This document shows, in pieces, positions 1 to 10,882 of a stretch of DNA of 64,000 nucleotides. The DNA comes from Rhizomys pruinosus (lineage: Eukaryota; Chordata; Mammalia; Rodentia; Spalacidae). Under the pieces are notes generated by a model, which searched no databases, was not told where the DNA came from, and saw only the letters and a list, made by a program, of their open reading frames with translations. The first letter of the stretch is position 1, and every line of letters starts with the position of its first letter. The translations under genes and the position numbers were made by a program. The stretch lies in the NCBI GenBank assembly GCA_009823505.1, contig VZQC01004693.1:4056556-4120555 (forward strand), given 5' to 3'.

Positions 1-1133
1 AGCGATTCTTTTCTTAGTTCTGTGCTCCATTAAAATGAATTGTCCTTGCAACAGTATGTTATTTTGTTTTTTAAAGAAGTAAGACAAATAACCTCCTGTT
101 TATTGTTAAATTTGTAGTGCCAGTCATGACAAGCATAAGGATAGTAACACTTTTGCCAGCAGGGTGCTTATCTGTTTTACTAGTTCAGAAGAACTTGATT
201 GATGTGAAAGACCAAGGTCTCAGTAAAGATAATTTAGCCATTTCCATACAGTTTATGCTTGTGTTAGTTGTATCCTGCAGGGGAGTCCCAGGGGGTGGCT
301 TCCTTGACCTTCCCTCTAAAAGGGAACACATAGAGATTCCTCTAGGAACCATCTCCTAACAAGACTAATGACGCCTTCCATGCCTATTATCATTCAGAGC
401 CAGGGAAGGAGGCTTTAGAGATGCAGAACCACATTCCTCCCTTGATGTTTCCATGATCTATTAAGCGTTATGTGGCAGATAAATTAATCATTAAAAACTT
501 ACTGTTAAGTCTTTACAAATAATAACCAGGTGTACTTTGATTATCTTTGATCTTGATATATATTTTCTCCATCACTAAACAGATGATGCATAGCAGTTTG
601 TTTTACTAACAACTGATCTGGGAGACTCAAGAAAAGTAGGTTCTTTTCCTCCAGCAGATTTTTTTTTCTTTTTCTTTCTTTTTTTGTTTCAAGTTAGAAT
701 TGCTAAAAAGTAAAGTGGAAGTTCTTCAGCTCATGGAAGTCAGGCTCCCTATTGCATCTAGGTTGGCCGAAGATAAGCATGAAACATTCTCACTATGGGG
801 GCATTTACCCTCCCATTTGATTTATTCCTCCTAATCACTCCTGCTTAGTATTCAAAAGTTCTGACCTAGAGAGACCTATCCCACATCTTGTGTGTGTTAG
901 GTAGGCACTCCATAATGCACCAAATTTCATTTAATGTCATCACTTTGAATTGAGGTGAGTTTTCTTCCTAATCTACTTTTTGTCACATTAACAACTTCCA
1001 GAACTAAGGTTTTTACACTCCAAAAAGAAAAGAAAAAAGAAAAGTGGAATAATATGAATCCACCAACGAGAGACGTATACATGTAACAAATGAGAATAGA
1101 CTGCAACTCAAAACCACAAAGATTAGTCATTTA
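1..1133. other. No gene or clear repeat seen
   Basis: AT-rich sequence without a convincing exon, SINE or LTR. The small open frames (for example 117-359) lack codon bias, a recognisable domain or splice context. A T-rich tract lies at 660-685. Confidence 0.5.
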
Positions 1134-1134
1134 A

Positions 1135-1184
<50 letters not shown>

Positions 1185-1195
1185 TCTCTCTCTCT
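1134..1195. repeat. (TC)n microsatellite
   Basis: About 60 bases of nearly pure TC dinucleotides with a few TTTC interruptions. It lies directly before a B2 element. Confidence 0.95.
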
Positions 1196-1205
1196 TAATA
1201 TTTAT

Positions 1206-1372
1206 GGGCTGGAGAGAGGACTGATTGCTCTTCTAGAGGACCTGGGTTCAATTCCCAGCACCCACATGACATCCAACAACTGTCTATGATTCCAATTTCA
1301 GGGAATCTGACTCCCTCTGTTCTGGCTTCCTCAGGCTTTGCATGACATGTGTTGACTTACGTACATGCATAT
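1206..1372 (+). mobile_element. B2 SINE
   Basis: Starts with the tRNA-like head gggctggagag and carries the pol III B box (gggttcaattccc), followed by the B2 body and a degenerate tail ending in an acatgcat-type segment. It is diverged, and no target duplication is visible. It lacks the 17-bp internal duplication of the younger copies, so it is an older copy. Confidence 0.85.
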
Positions 1373-1376
1373 TTGG

Positions 1377-1502
1377 TCTTTTTTGAGACAGGATCCCCCT
1401 GTAGCCCCAGCTGGCTTGGAACTCACTATGTAGATGAGGCTAGCCTTGAACTCAGAGAGATCCACCCACCTCTGCCTCCTGAGTGCTAGGGTTAAAACCA
1501 CA
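1377..1502 (-). mobile_element. B1 SINE
   Basis: Reverse complement of a 7SL-derived B1: tttttgagacagg, then ctggaactcactatgtaga, then cacctctgcctcctgagtgct. It lies back to back with the preceding B2. Confidence 0.9.
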
Positions 1503-2121
1503 CTTACATATTTTATATACTTCTGGGCAAACTTTGGGTAATAAAAGTTGTTTAAATTGCTGAAAATCCAGGAGCTACATCAGGAATGCAGTGGGGCAGT
1601 GGCATTAGGTGACCACCTGTGGCCAGTGAGGAACAGAGAAGTGATGGAGAAACACCGTGTGTTCTTATAATAAATGACAAGATCGCAATGATTTATGTTT
1701 TTTGGCAAGACTGCTAGATTATCTAATGGTACTCCTGCATTTTATAATTATGAAAGTGAGGTCCAGAGAAGTTGAGTGATTTGTCTAAGGTCACCCAGCA
1801 AATCAATACAGAAAGCTCTTGAACCCTGTCATTCTTTTTGAAAATGACTAGTTTGGCAGGTTACTTTACACCACAGTACAGCATGAATGGATTCTATTCA
1901 GAGAGAAAAGGGGAAAGAGAATGGTGAAATAACACTAAGCATTGTTTTAACTTAAAGTAAGACTAATTTGGGAATAAATATTATGAATGAAGGTACTCTG
2001 GGCACATTTAAGGTCACCTGCCATTCGTCTTAGGTATGATCTTGACCCTCTACCAGCATTTTTATCCTTTTTTCAGTGTCCTGAATTCAGGTTCATACTG
2101 TTAAAATGAACACTGGATGCC

Positions 2122-2122
<1 letters not shown>
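1503..2122. other. No gene or clear repeat seen
   Basis: AT-rich sequence with no supported feature. The segment around 1745-1830 (gaagttgagtgatttgtctaaggtcac) resembles the core of an ancient MIR SINE, but I would not claim it without an alignment. Confidence 0.4.

Positions 2123-2123
<1 letters not shown>

Positions 2124-2166
<43 letters not shown>
2124..2166. repeat. (GT)n microsatellite
   Basis: About 21 uninterrupted GT units. It produces spurious histidine/threonine-rich open frames on the minus strand. Confidence 0.97.
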
Positions 2167-2171
<5 letters not shown>

Positions 2172-2261
2172 TGGTGAGGATGTTCTTGTGTGCGCTCATG
2201 TGTGCCCATGCATGTGAAGACTGAAGGCAACCTAGGGCTCTGCAGATGCTTGCCTGCCTTG

Positions 2262-2460
2262 ATTTTTTGAGGCAAGGTCTCCCACTAGTCAGGAACTTAC
2301 AAATAGGTCCATTGGCTGGCCTGTAAACTGAGGAATCCACCCACCTCTACCTCCCCAGTGCTGGGTAGGTGCATACCACCACACAGGACTTTTTAAGTGG
2401 GTACTAAGGATCAAGCTCATATTTGCAAAACAAGTACTTTATTAAGCTATGTCCCAGTCC
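2262..2460 (-). mobile_element. B4-like SINE (B1/ID-type fusion)
   Basis: Antisense to a B4-type element: a ttttttgaggcaaggtctccc head, a B1-like middle (cctctacctccccagtgctggg), then a right part (gtgggtactaaggatcaagctc ... ttgcaaaacaagtactttatt) that matches the ID/tRNA-like end in reverse. Diverged. Confidence 0.7.
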
Positions 2461-2539
2461 ATGTGGTAATCTTTTATGTTTTGAAAGGAAATAACTTGAC
2501 ATTAAAAAGTTATCAAACATGTTGCAATTCAAATAATGT

Positions 2540-2825
2540 AAACATCCAACTTTTTAAATAAATTTTATTTATTTATTTATGTATTTATTTATTTGTATGA
2601 ATGTACTGTCTGCATGTAGGTTTGTGCACCTGTGTCATGCAATGCAGCGGAGGTCAGAAGAGGGCGTCGGATTCGCCTGGAACTGGAGTTCTCCTGGAAT
2701 TGGAGTTACAGACCGTTCTCAGCTGCCATGTGGGTGCTGGGGATCAAACCTGGGTCCTCTGCAAGAGTAGTCAGGGCTCTTAACTGCTAGGCCATCTCTC
2801 CAGCCCCAATAAACATCCAACTTTT
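2540..2825 (-). mobile_element. B2 SINE with 15-bp target duplication
   Basis: Antisense B2 with tail at left (attt repeats) and head at right (gccatctctccagcccc). The target sequence aaacatccaactttt is present on both sides (about 2540-2554 and 2811-2825), so this is an intact, fairly young insertion. It carries the 17-bp internal duplication (cctggaactggagttct followed by cctggaattggagtt). Open frames inside it are SINE shadows. Confidence 0.95.
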
Positions 2826-3233
2826 ATATCAATTTATGAATATACTTGACACTAAAAAACTGTTAAAACTTTATAATGTAAAAAATTTACAGATATTAAC
2901 ATTGTAAATGTTAATATCACAGGTTTGTTTAAAGAATATCTATATTTGAGAGCTCAACAATAGATTTATAAAATAGAAACAACTCTACAACTGTTTGAAT
3001 GCTTTTTCCCTATTTGAATTGTTGGAGATGAGATAGAAACATCCAGAAAGTTATTGTTCAATAGTAAAATTAAGACAAACACTGGCCTTCGTTGATTTCT
3101 ACTTGCACAGCCCACTATGCCTATTTATTTAATAACATGTGAATGGGTGTAGATGCTGAGGAAGTACCACCCTGGCCAACAGGATATTTTGAATTTGTAA
3201 ACTCCTGGGCTAATCTGAAGAATTATTTTCTTG
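2826..3233. other. No gene or clear repeat seen
   Basis: AT-rich sequence. A T17 run at about 3234-3250 borders it on the right. Confidence 0.45.
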
Positions 3234-3272
3234 TTTTTTTTTTTTTTTTTCTTCTTAAAAATGGGATTTCAA

Positions 3273-3405
3273 GCCAGGCATGGTGGTGCACACCTTTAAT
3301 CCCAGCACTTTGGAGGCAGTTCTCTGTAAGATCAAGGCCAGCCTGGTCTACACAGTGAATTCCAGGCCACCTGGGGTTACAGGGAGCCCATGTCTCAAGA
3401 GGACC
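3273..3405 (+). mobile_element. B1 SINE
   Basis: Sense B1: gccaggcatggtggtgcacacctttaatcc, a short internal deletion at the aggcagttctctg position, and the end ttacagggagccc. Diverged. Confidence 0.9.
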
Positions 3406-5149
3406 AAAATATGGGGAGTGGAGTGTTTCGAGTGGAAAGCACGGACACATGAGCAAATTTTTATATTTCTTCCTGTTTGTCCTGAACTTAGTAAAAAAGA
3501 AAATGAAGAATTCATATCCATAGAGAGAATCTTTTCCTTCCTGAGGGCTAAGAGTGACAGAACTTGCAAAGGGAAAGGTAGGACACACAGTCATTTTTGA
3601 ATTTCAGTTAAGGAATGAACAATATTTTAGTATAGGACTTTTCAACAGAATATTGGGATGTCCTGTATTTTATTTGGCAACTCTCCATAGAAGTATTCTC
3701 AGTTCAGTCCTGGTCATGTCCCAGGACTCAAGGATTCCCGTGGAAAGAGCTGTCGCAGCAGGGAAGTGGAACCAAGTCTGCTCCAGGTTTCCGCACTGCC
3801 AATAGAGGCATTGTCCTGGTGATGGTCTTATTGTCTCGGGTTTCACTGGAGACCTAGCCACTGGGTCTTCTCCATCTATGGGTCTAAATTGATGTAAGGG
3901 TAGTAGCCAAATAATCAGGACCTGTGTTTCTAAGGAAAAATTAACCACCAATCCTTTTATACTCTATTGATGGAAGCTGCTTTTCTATTTCAGCATGGTG
4001 TTGGTGTGAATATTCAAATTGCTGCTGCCCTGTAATCCAGCTGTATTAACTGGATTACATTTAAGGTCTGTAGGTTTTATCTAATTTAGGACATACTTTG
4101 CTGACCACAGTACTAAAATTTATTACACAGAAGCATTTATTTGCAGGTCCCCTGCACAGTCCCCAAAAGGGGATTTTTTAAAAAAATACATAATATAGTT
4201 TTAAAAAAGAAACCTCTCAAAACATCACCCATAATTATTTTTTAAAAATCCGTTGAGTTATTTTTTAAAATTTTTTTCCGTTGAGTTATTTTTAATCAAG
4301 CAAAAGAAATCAACTCACGTGATGAATGCCCTTCATCTGTACGTTGAATAATAAGAATAATGAGACTTCGAAAAATCAATGCAGTGAAGCATGGTAGGAA
4401 CCTTAAACAAAGGAGAAAAGCCAAAGAACTATATTGAAAGGCCTGTTTTTCAGCATAGCTTTCAATTGCTACTTGTCCTTCTCCTGAAGCATAGAAGGAC
4501 GCCTAGTGACCCCTAGCTGAGAAAGTTATATTGCTCTCCGCCCATCCCCCACCTCCCCAGCAGCTGGTACAGGAGCACTTCTGCTCTGAATGATTCTCCC
4601 TGCAGCAACACACAGCCCTCATGCATACTATGTGACAGCAGTCCATGTCTTGTGGTTTAGCAACCAAACCTTACATCTGCCTCAACCTCCCCTCCACTAA
4701 TATCCAAAAGGAGTATGTCCACAACGGTGCTCAAAGTGGTCCAGAGCTTCCTAAGAGTCACGATATATGAAACGCTCTCTCAAAGTCAAGTGTATTTTGA
4801 GTTGTGGCCTGGAAAAGCAGCCCAGTGTTTATGACCCACCAGAATGCTTTTCTACTAACTTTTTAGTAATTAAGGAAAGTATATGGGGAGTTTTGTTTAA
4901 AAAGGACACCAATATAGTTTATTTGAGGTGAGGGACGATGGATATTTTTAATTAGTATTTACAATAATTCAAATATGTTATAAAATGAGCAAGTATAACT
5001 TTATTGGTAAGAAAGGAATTGAGTAAACTTTAACCAAAAGAAAATAAAATTGAAAGTTCTTATATGCTGAGTCCATGCTTCACATTAAATTTTATAAGTT
5101 AAGCACGGTGTTTATTTCTCAAGCTCTTTTAAAATATTTCACTTATTTA
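3406..5149. other. Mostly featureless; small hairpin and 28-bp duplication inside
   Basis: No exon is supported. The stretch contains a perfect 10-bp inverted repeat at 4031-4059 (separate entry) and a two-copy repeat around 4240-4296 in which ccgttgagttattttt recurs 28 bp apart. Confidence 0.45.
4031..4059. repeat. 10-bp perfect inverted repeat (tgtaatccag / ctggattaca)
   Basis: Two perfect 10-bp arms (4031-4040 and 4050-4059) are separated by 9 bases. Each arm contains TAATCC, the core known to be bound by Bicoid/OTX/CRX/PITX-type homeodomains, so the sites face one another. Whether it acts as a binding site is inference. Confidence 0.6.
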
Positions 5150-5151
5150 TT

Positions 5152-5376
5152 TTTAATTTTATTTATTTTTATTTTATGTGAAAGAGCAGTTTTTGCCTGC
5201 TATTACGAAAGTGCACCAGATGCACGCAATGCCTGAAGAGGCCAGCAGAGGGCATCAGATCCACTGGAACCGAAGTTACAGATAGTTGGTAGCCAATGTG
5301 TGAGTGCTGGGAACTGAACCTGGGTCCTCTGGAAGAGCACCAAATGCTCTTAACTGCTGAGCCATTTCTCCAGTCC
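5152..5376 (-). mobile_element. B2 SINE (older type)
   Basis: Antisense B2: attt-rich tail, agagggcatcagatccactggaaccgaagttacagatagttgg, then ctgggaactgaacctgggtcctctgg and the head ctgagccatttctccag. It lacks the 17-bp internal duplication. Confidence 0.9.
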
Positions 5377-6243
5377 ATGTTTCAGCTCTTATTGAGATAT
5401 AATCCAAATCTAAGTGAAATAGTACCTAGACTTACAACTTCCCAAATAGTTGTCACTAAGGTCCATTTGAAAAGCTGGGGGCGGGACTTTTGAAAAATTC
5501 AAAAATCCTGTCCTCTGTGTGAATTTCTGGGGAAGACTTAATTCAGTTCTGCCACTGCAGATCAGTGTTTTTTTTTTTTGTTTTGTTTTGTTTTTTGTTT
5601 TTTTTTTATTTCACAGGCTTAAGAAGAAGAACAGAGCTTAGATTGCAGAGAAGCCCCTCCTGCCGGCAGCCCCAGACATAGGATGGACGTGGACAGATCT
5701 ATTTAATTTAAAAAATGGGGATTGGCTTTTAACACAGCATGGGTGAGGTTGTCGAAAGCAAGTCGTGTGGCAGGTGGAAAACCAATGTCAAAACTTATTT
5801 CCAATAAGCAGAAACAGAATCCATAAATGAAATCGTATTGATTGGCCACGTTTACTCATTTTCCTTTACTTCTTGAGTACTGTAAATTCTCCCTAATGAT
5901 ATCAGGGAGACACCATACAGATCTAGTACATTTTCTCCCAGAAGTATCTGACATACAGTAGACATTCACTAAACTCTAAAAGGAATGTGTTGTGGGGCTG
6001 AATAAAAAATAAAGCATCAGATCCTCTTGTAATTCAAGTAAATAGTAAGACATCCAGCTCAGTGGCCAAGACCAGAGCAATCACTCACTTAGTTCTAAAT
6101 GAATCCCCTCTCTGTAGTGCTTCCTATATTCTGTATTCTATACATGTGCACACTGTAGCAGATAGACAGCTACCAAGTGGTAACATTTGTGCTTTTGTAG
6201 ATGTTAATAACCATTCAAAGGAATTAAATTTAAGAAGATGCTA
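5377..6243. other. No gene; T/G-rich tract
   Basis: A T-rich tract with ttttg units at about 5565-5610 resembles a bare poly(A) tail on the minus strand, but no retrocopy could be recognised beside it. The rest is AT-rich without features. Confidence 0.4.
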
Positions 6244-6246
6244 TGG

Positions 6247-6545
6247 AGGCCTGGAGAGATGACTTGAGAGGTGGGGGAAAGCACTTGCCATGCAAGTATG
6301 AGCAACAGAGTACTAATCTCTAGTACTCATCTAATGTCAGTTGAACTTGACAGGGGGCCTGTAAGCCTAGCTCGTGAGAAGCAGAAGCAAGGAATCCCCA
6401 GACAGACTGATTAAGCAGACTATCCAAAAAGGAAGCTCTGGGTTTAGCCAGAGACTCTGCCTCAGTATAGATGGTGGAGAGCAATACAGACAGACAGCAA
6501 TACAGAAGATTCAACATCAGGCTTCCATGGGCATGCAGCTACACA
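6247..6545 (+). mobile_element. B2/B3-related tRNA-type SINE, elongated
   Basis: Starts gcctggagagatgacttgagagg and continues into a body unlike B2 (cttgccatgcaagtatgagc, gacagggggcctgtaagcc, gagactctgcctcagtatag) before a CA/TA-rich tail. This architecture is found in older rodent tRNA-derived SINEs. Exact family uncertain. Confidence 0.55.
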
Positions 6546-6559
6546 CATGCAAATAGGCA

Positions 6560-6644
6560 TTATATACATACATATATACATATATGTATGTATATATATG
6601 CGCATGTACACCACACAAACACACACACACACACACACACACAC
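6560..6644. repeat. (TA/CATA)n-(CA)n compound microsatellite
   Basis: Runs of tacata/tatg units followed by 14 CA units. It forms the 3' tail of the preceding SINE. Confidence 0.9.
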
Positions 6645-8660
6645 GATGCTATTGACAAGAAGCTAGTTTGGGAAAGATTCTTCAAAACATTTTAGAAGAC
6701 ATTAAAGCAACTTTCTTGGTTTGGAAAAAAAATCCTATATTTAATGAAATCTAATGAAAACCATACATATACCATCGTTCTACAAGATTTTATGAAAATA
6801 ATGGCTTTTAATCCCAGCTTCTCATTTTTAGCCAGAGACAGTAATTGGTTCAGTTGGAATTTGTGTCACTATCTCTAAATACAGGAAGACAATTGCTTAT
6901 ACTACTACTTGGTGATTTTTGGGTCTGAGGTATTGGCTATTGACTTCTGCCTGTGGAATATGGCACAATATCCAGTAGTGTGGCTGGAGTTTGTGGGCAG
7001 AACTGTTGCGTACAGACAGACTTAGTTCTTGGCATTCCATGAACAGATATGTATGGAGCAGTCATGACTGGGCATATCGAAGGCATTCTATCAGGGTAGG
7101 AATACCTCTCTGGACTCTGTTGACTTTTTTGCATCATAGTTTTTTGGGGAAAATGTGGCAGTGGGACTTTTGTATACGCAAGAGTGGTATTCAGTGGAGA
7201 AAAACACCTTGAAGCTCCACATCATCTGCCTAGTGAAATCATATACCAGGCATTATAGACTCTGGGAGAAGAGAGTTGCTGGTTCCAACTGGCTAATTGC
7301 TGGGTTTACAATGATCAGTCCTATTTCATTTGCCCCCCCCCCCTTTTTCACCCCTCAGCATATTGCTTGAATTATTTCAAACTTTTGATTAGATTTGCAT
7401 TCAATTATTCATTATTATGACCATTTGGATGTTTTCATGATCAAATTGTAATTTTTACTTTATGCTTTTTGTTTAATGTTTACGATTCTCTAAGTACCTA
7501 TCACTAATTCAGCTCCAAACTCTCAGTTGCATTGACTTTTTCCTCAATCTCTTCCATCACATTAAGGATTCCTTGACTTACAGGACATCTATTGCTTTGA
7601 ACCTACTCCAGGCAGAATGCCTTGACCTCAATGACTTCTGCGTATTAGTCTTCTAGTTTCTCACAAATAGAGTAGTCACTGCTGTTACCCTGCTTAAATA
7701 TGCTTACAAGACTAGATCCTCCATGCCAATTCCTGTGAAGGCTAATGCCTCAACAATCTCTCCTTCTTCAGGGAATAACTCTCAACCAAATGAGGAGCCA
7801 CCTGAACCAGAAGGACATACCTTTCCCATTGATACTTGTCCCCGGTCAATGTGGATTAGCATAATAACATGAGAATTTAATCTCCTTGCCTCTACATGGA
7901 AACATCACTTGGCACAATTGATATCCTAGGTGTCACTGGGATAATGATGTGGAGCGTTATCTGGATTTCCCTTCCACCTTCCCCTTTCCTACTCTGCTTC
8001 TCACTCCTCTTTGAAAACTCCTTCAGTAGTTAACAAGTATTTGGAATCTCGCTTGAGATTCTGATCCTAAGGGACCTGATTCTGTTCTCATCTTTCTTGA
8101 ACTGACTACATCATTTTCTGTAACTATGTCTTCTTCCATCAGAACCTCATTTCTTTGTAAAAATCTCTCTGTAAAATATTAATTTTTCATGCTAACATGC
8201 TTAAAATATGTTAATTCACTTTATATGTAATCAATAGTTCAGTTTGACATAGAATTTTATATTGGAATCTTTGTCAGAGTTTTTAGACATTCCTTCTGGC
8301 TTCCAGAGATGCTGCTTTAAAGCTGATCTGCTATCTTTCCTTCTCTCTCCTCTCACTGGGTGTGCTTGGGGCTCGCTTTCTTCTCTGGTGTCTTGCACCC
8401 TCTCAGTGGTGTGTTTTAATATTTGTCTATTTTGATTTCTTCCATTGAACAGAAGACACTGTTGAGGGATCTGGAACTTTTTCTTTAGTGATTCATTACA
8501 AGGTCTCACACCCTGCAACCTGTATTATTTACATGTTGGAATTTTGGGGATAAAATCTTTCATTTGCTTTTTCTTTGTCTCTGTTATTCTTTCAATTTTA
8601 TCCTCTAGTCCTCATGGAAATTTTTTTATCTCCTTAATCATAACCCTATTTTTAAAAACT
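6645..8660. other. Long stretch without gene or clear repeat
   Basis: About 2 kb of AT-rich DNA with no supported exon. It contains a C11 run at about 7333-7343 and a 7-bp stem (gaatctc/gagattc) near 8044. The 95-codon minus frame at 8231-8518 has no recognisable domain, and I treat it as chance. Confidence 0.45.
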
Positions 8661-8938
8661 ATAGGGGCTGGATAGATGGCTCAGCAGTTAAGAGCTCCAA
8701 CCGCTCTTGTAGAGGACCTGGGTTTGATTCCCAGCACCCACATGGTGGCTAAGAACCATCTTTAAGCTGGGTGTGGTGGCACGTCTTTAATCCTAGCACT
8801 CAGGAGGCAGAGGCAGGCAGATCTCTGTGAACTCAAGGCCAGCCTGGTCTACAGAGTGAGTTCCAGGCCAGCTGGGGTTATAGGGAGACACTGTCTCAAA
8901 AACACCCCCCAAAAAATAAAAAATAAATAAAAGCTATA
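8655..8938 (+). mobile_element. Composite B2-B1 SINE with one target duplication
   Basis: A 3'-truncated B2 head and body (8664-8765, through ctaagaaccatcttta) runs straight into a complete B1 (8766-8912) and a single A-rich tail. The flanks match (aaaactata at 8655 and aaagctata near 8930), and there is no A-tail or duplication at the internal join. This suggests one insertion event of a fused RNA. The B2 part has a clear B box (gggtttgattccc). Confidence 0.75.
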
Positions 8939-9059
8939 ATAATCTATAATTGCTTTTGTTCCATTCTATGGGAATCTTCTAATGTTCATTAGACTCAATG
9001 CTTTTTACCTTGTTTATTCAAATGATTAATAATTCTTAGATTTAAAATTAATTCAAAGG

Positions 9060-9200
9060 TTGGGCATGGTGGGATGTGCCTTTGATCCCAGCACTTGAGA
9101 AGAAGAGACAAGCAGATCTCTGTGAGATCAAGGCCAGCTTGGTCCACATAGTCACTTCCAGGCAGGTTGGAACTAGGAAGACTGGGTCAAAAAACAAAAC
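9060..9200 (+). mobile_element. B1 SINE
   Basis: Sense B1 starting tgggcatggtgggatgtgcc and ending gactgggtcaaaaaac, with an aaaac-type tail. Well diverged. Confidence 0.88.
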
Positions 9201-9259
9201 AAAACAAAAATTAAAAATTTAAGAATTCTCTTTTCTTCCAAATTGCTGTTGACTGTGTC

Positions 9260-9484
9260 ATTTTGTTTATTTATTTTTATTTTATGTGTATGAGCATTAA
9301 TGCCTGCATGCATGTAAGTGCACCCATGTTGTGCAGTGCCCAATGAAGCCAGAAGAGGGCTTCAGATCCCCTGGAACTGTAGTTACAGATAGTTGTTAGC
9401 TGTTATGTGGGTGTTAGGATTCAAACCTAGGTCTTCTGCGAGAGCAGCCAGTGCTCTTAACCACCGAGCCATCTCTCCAGTCCC
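9260..9484 (-). mobile_element. B2 SINE (older type)
   Basis: Antisense B2 with the landmarks gaagccagaagagggcttcag, gtgggtgttaggattcaaac and the head gagccatctctccagtccc. No 17-bp duplication. It explains the nearby 81-codon frame. Confidence 0.92.
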
Positions 9485-10140
9485 AACTATGTCATTTTAT
9501 AATAGCTTAGGAACCCTCAGATTTCTAGTGATTCTTGATTTCCAGTTGCATATAACAGAGAGCTCAGAGAAGAATCACTTAAATAAGGAAGATGTTTATT
9601 TTTATCTAATGCACACCAATACTAGTGCTGTGCTGTGAAGGTCTGGGACCTAGAAGCCAACTATCTTGTTATTGCCCTCTCCACAAAATGGTTTGGCATT
9701 AAGTCTACACTCTGGTCAACAAGAGAAAAAGAGAAAAGAGGAAACGCACACATCTCACACAACATCCACTTAAATCCCATTAGCTAGAAAGAAGTTAGAA
9801 AATGTCATTTTTAGAATAGTACATGTATAATCATATAACCAATACAAATGTTATTGGAAGGAAGGGACACCTAGAAAATTCTTTCGTAGCTAATATATTT
9901 ATAGCATTTCTCTCAGGCTAGTCAGATCCCCAAGTAAAAAAAAAAATCTTCAAAATCCTGCTTGGAAAACAGTGAGTGTTCAAGGTTTGTTTGGAAACTG
10001 AATAAGACAAAAAGGCTGGGTTAGTTGGAGGTGGTAGGGTAGAGTCTCATCATTTGGCTGCATACTCTTACTTCTCATCATGCATGTTCCCTGCTCCAAA
10101 GATCAGTTGTCTAGAAATAATCCTCTATTTTCCTATTAGC
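9485..10140. other. No gene or clear repeat seen
   Basis: AT-rich sequence ending at the start of the L1 5'UTR. A small A-run lies at about 9936. Confidence 0.4.
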
Positions 10141-10179
10141 AGTGGGGAAAGAACTGATTGCTGTATTAACATTCACTTC

Positions 10180-10440
10180 TGGGAGATCTCCCAAGACCAC
10201 CTGAAGCACAGGAAGCTAGGAGCTGGGTGCTTCAGCAAGGCGGATTGTTGTTTGATTTAATCTAGTGGTCTTTGGCTTGATTGGCTTTTGTGGCTGTGGG
10301 GGCAAAGTTATCTTCCCAGCTGGTATAAAAGGTGGGTTTGTGTGAGTGCTGAGATTGGAGATCTCCCCAAACCACCTGAAGCACAGGTAAAGAGCCCACC
10401 CCCACCCACCAAGTAGGATTACCGAAGGAAGGAGTGTCCA
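10180..10440 (+). repeat. L1 5'UTR monomers, 175-bp type
   Basis: The motif ggagatctcccaagaccacc at 10182 recurs, slightly diverged, at 10357 and is followed both times by tgaagcacagg. The spacing of 175 bp indicates tandem promoter monomers, as known for mouse L1. This monomer does not resemble the 153-bp unit at 63 kb. Confidence 0.75.
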
Positions 10441-10669
10441 AATGGATTCTTTGGAGAACCTTCAGAACAGAAAGGGAGGAGTGAGTTGGACTTCCAATAG
10501 AAAGCCTAAAGCTTAGAGAAGTCAACACTCCATAAGCAAGGAGTAAAGGAAAAAACAAATCAATCAAACAAATAACGAAGGCATCTGAAGGAGGCAAGCA
10601 AAGCAAGCCCTCAACACGGTGGTGAAGAGGCATTTGGGACTCACACTGGAATACAGGCAAGGAGAAGCA

Positions 10670-10882
10670 CATATGCCAGGAACACGAAGAAGAGACAACA
10701 TGGGAAAGATCCAGGATAATCCCACACCAAGCTCTACCAACCCTGTGGAAGATTCCTACAGTGGGATCCCCCTGGGGATGGCCCAGGACACAGATATCAG
10801 AAGTACAATTGTGAACATGCTTAAAGAAGTACAAGATTATAAAGAGCAAAACAAAGAATTTTTGGTGCACCAAACTTTATAA
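10670..10882 (+). pseudogene. L1 ORF1 N-terminal remnant (ORF1p, RNA-binding)
   Basis: Begins with the peptide MPGTRRRDNMGK, which is shared with the ORF1 at the end of the window. About 60 codons of the N-terminal region leading into the coiled coil follow. The frame then crosses the deletion junction near 10860 and ends within sequence derived from ORF2 (the peptide tail VHQTL is not ORF1). In intact L1, ORF1p is a trimeric nucleic-acid chaperone that coats L1 RNA. This copy lacks the RRM and C-terminal domains. Confidence 0.8.

Noticed and set aside
2579..2783. Recurring 60-95 codon frames with a 'CxxVGAGDxTxVL'-like or 'MWVLGIEPGSS' theme, at 2.6, 14.7, 40.3, 40.9, 44.1, 59.0, 61.5 and 61.9 kb
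   Set aside because: All lie inside B2 SINEs and are different frames of the same repeat. Similarity among them comes from the SINE, not from a protein family.
8040..8062. Short stem gaatctc/gagattc
   Set aside because: A 7-bp stem is expected by chance many times in 64 kb.
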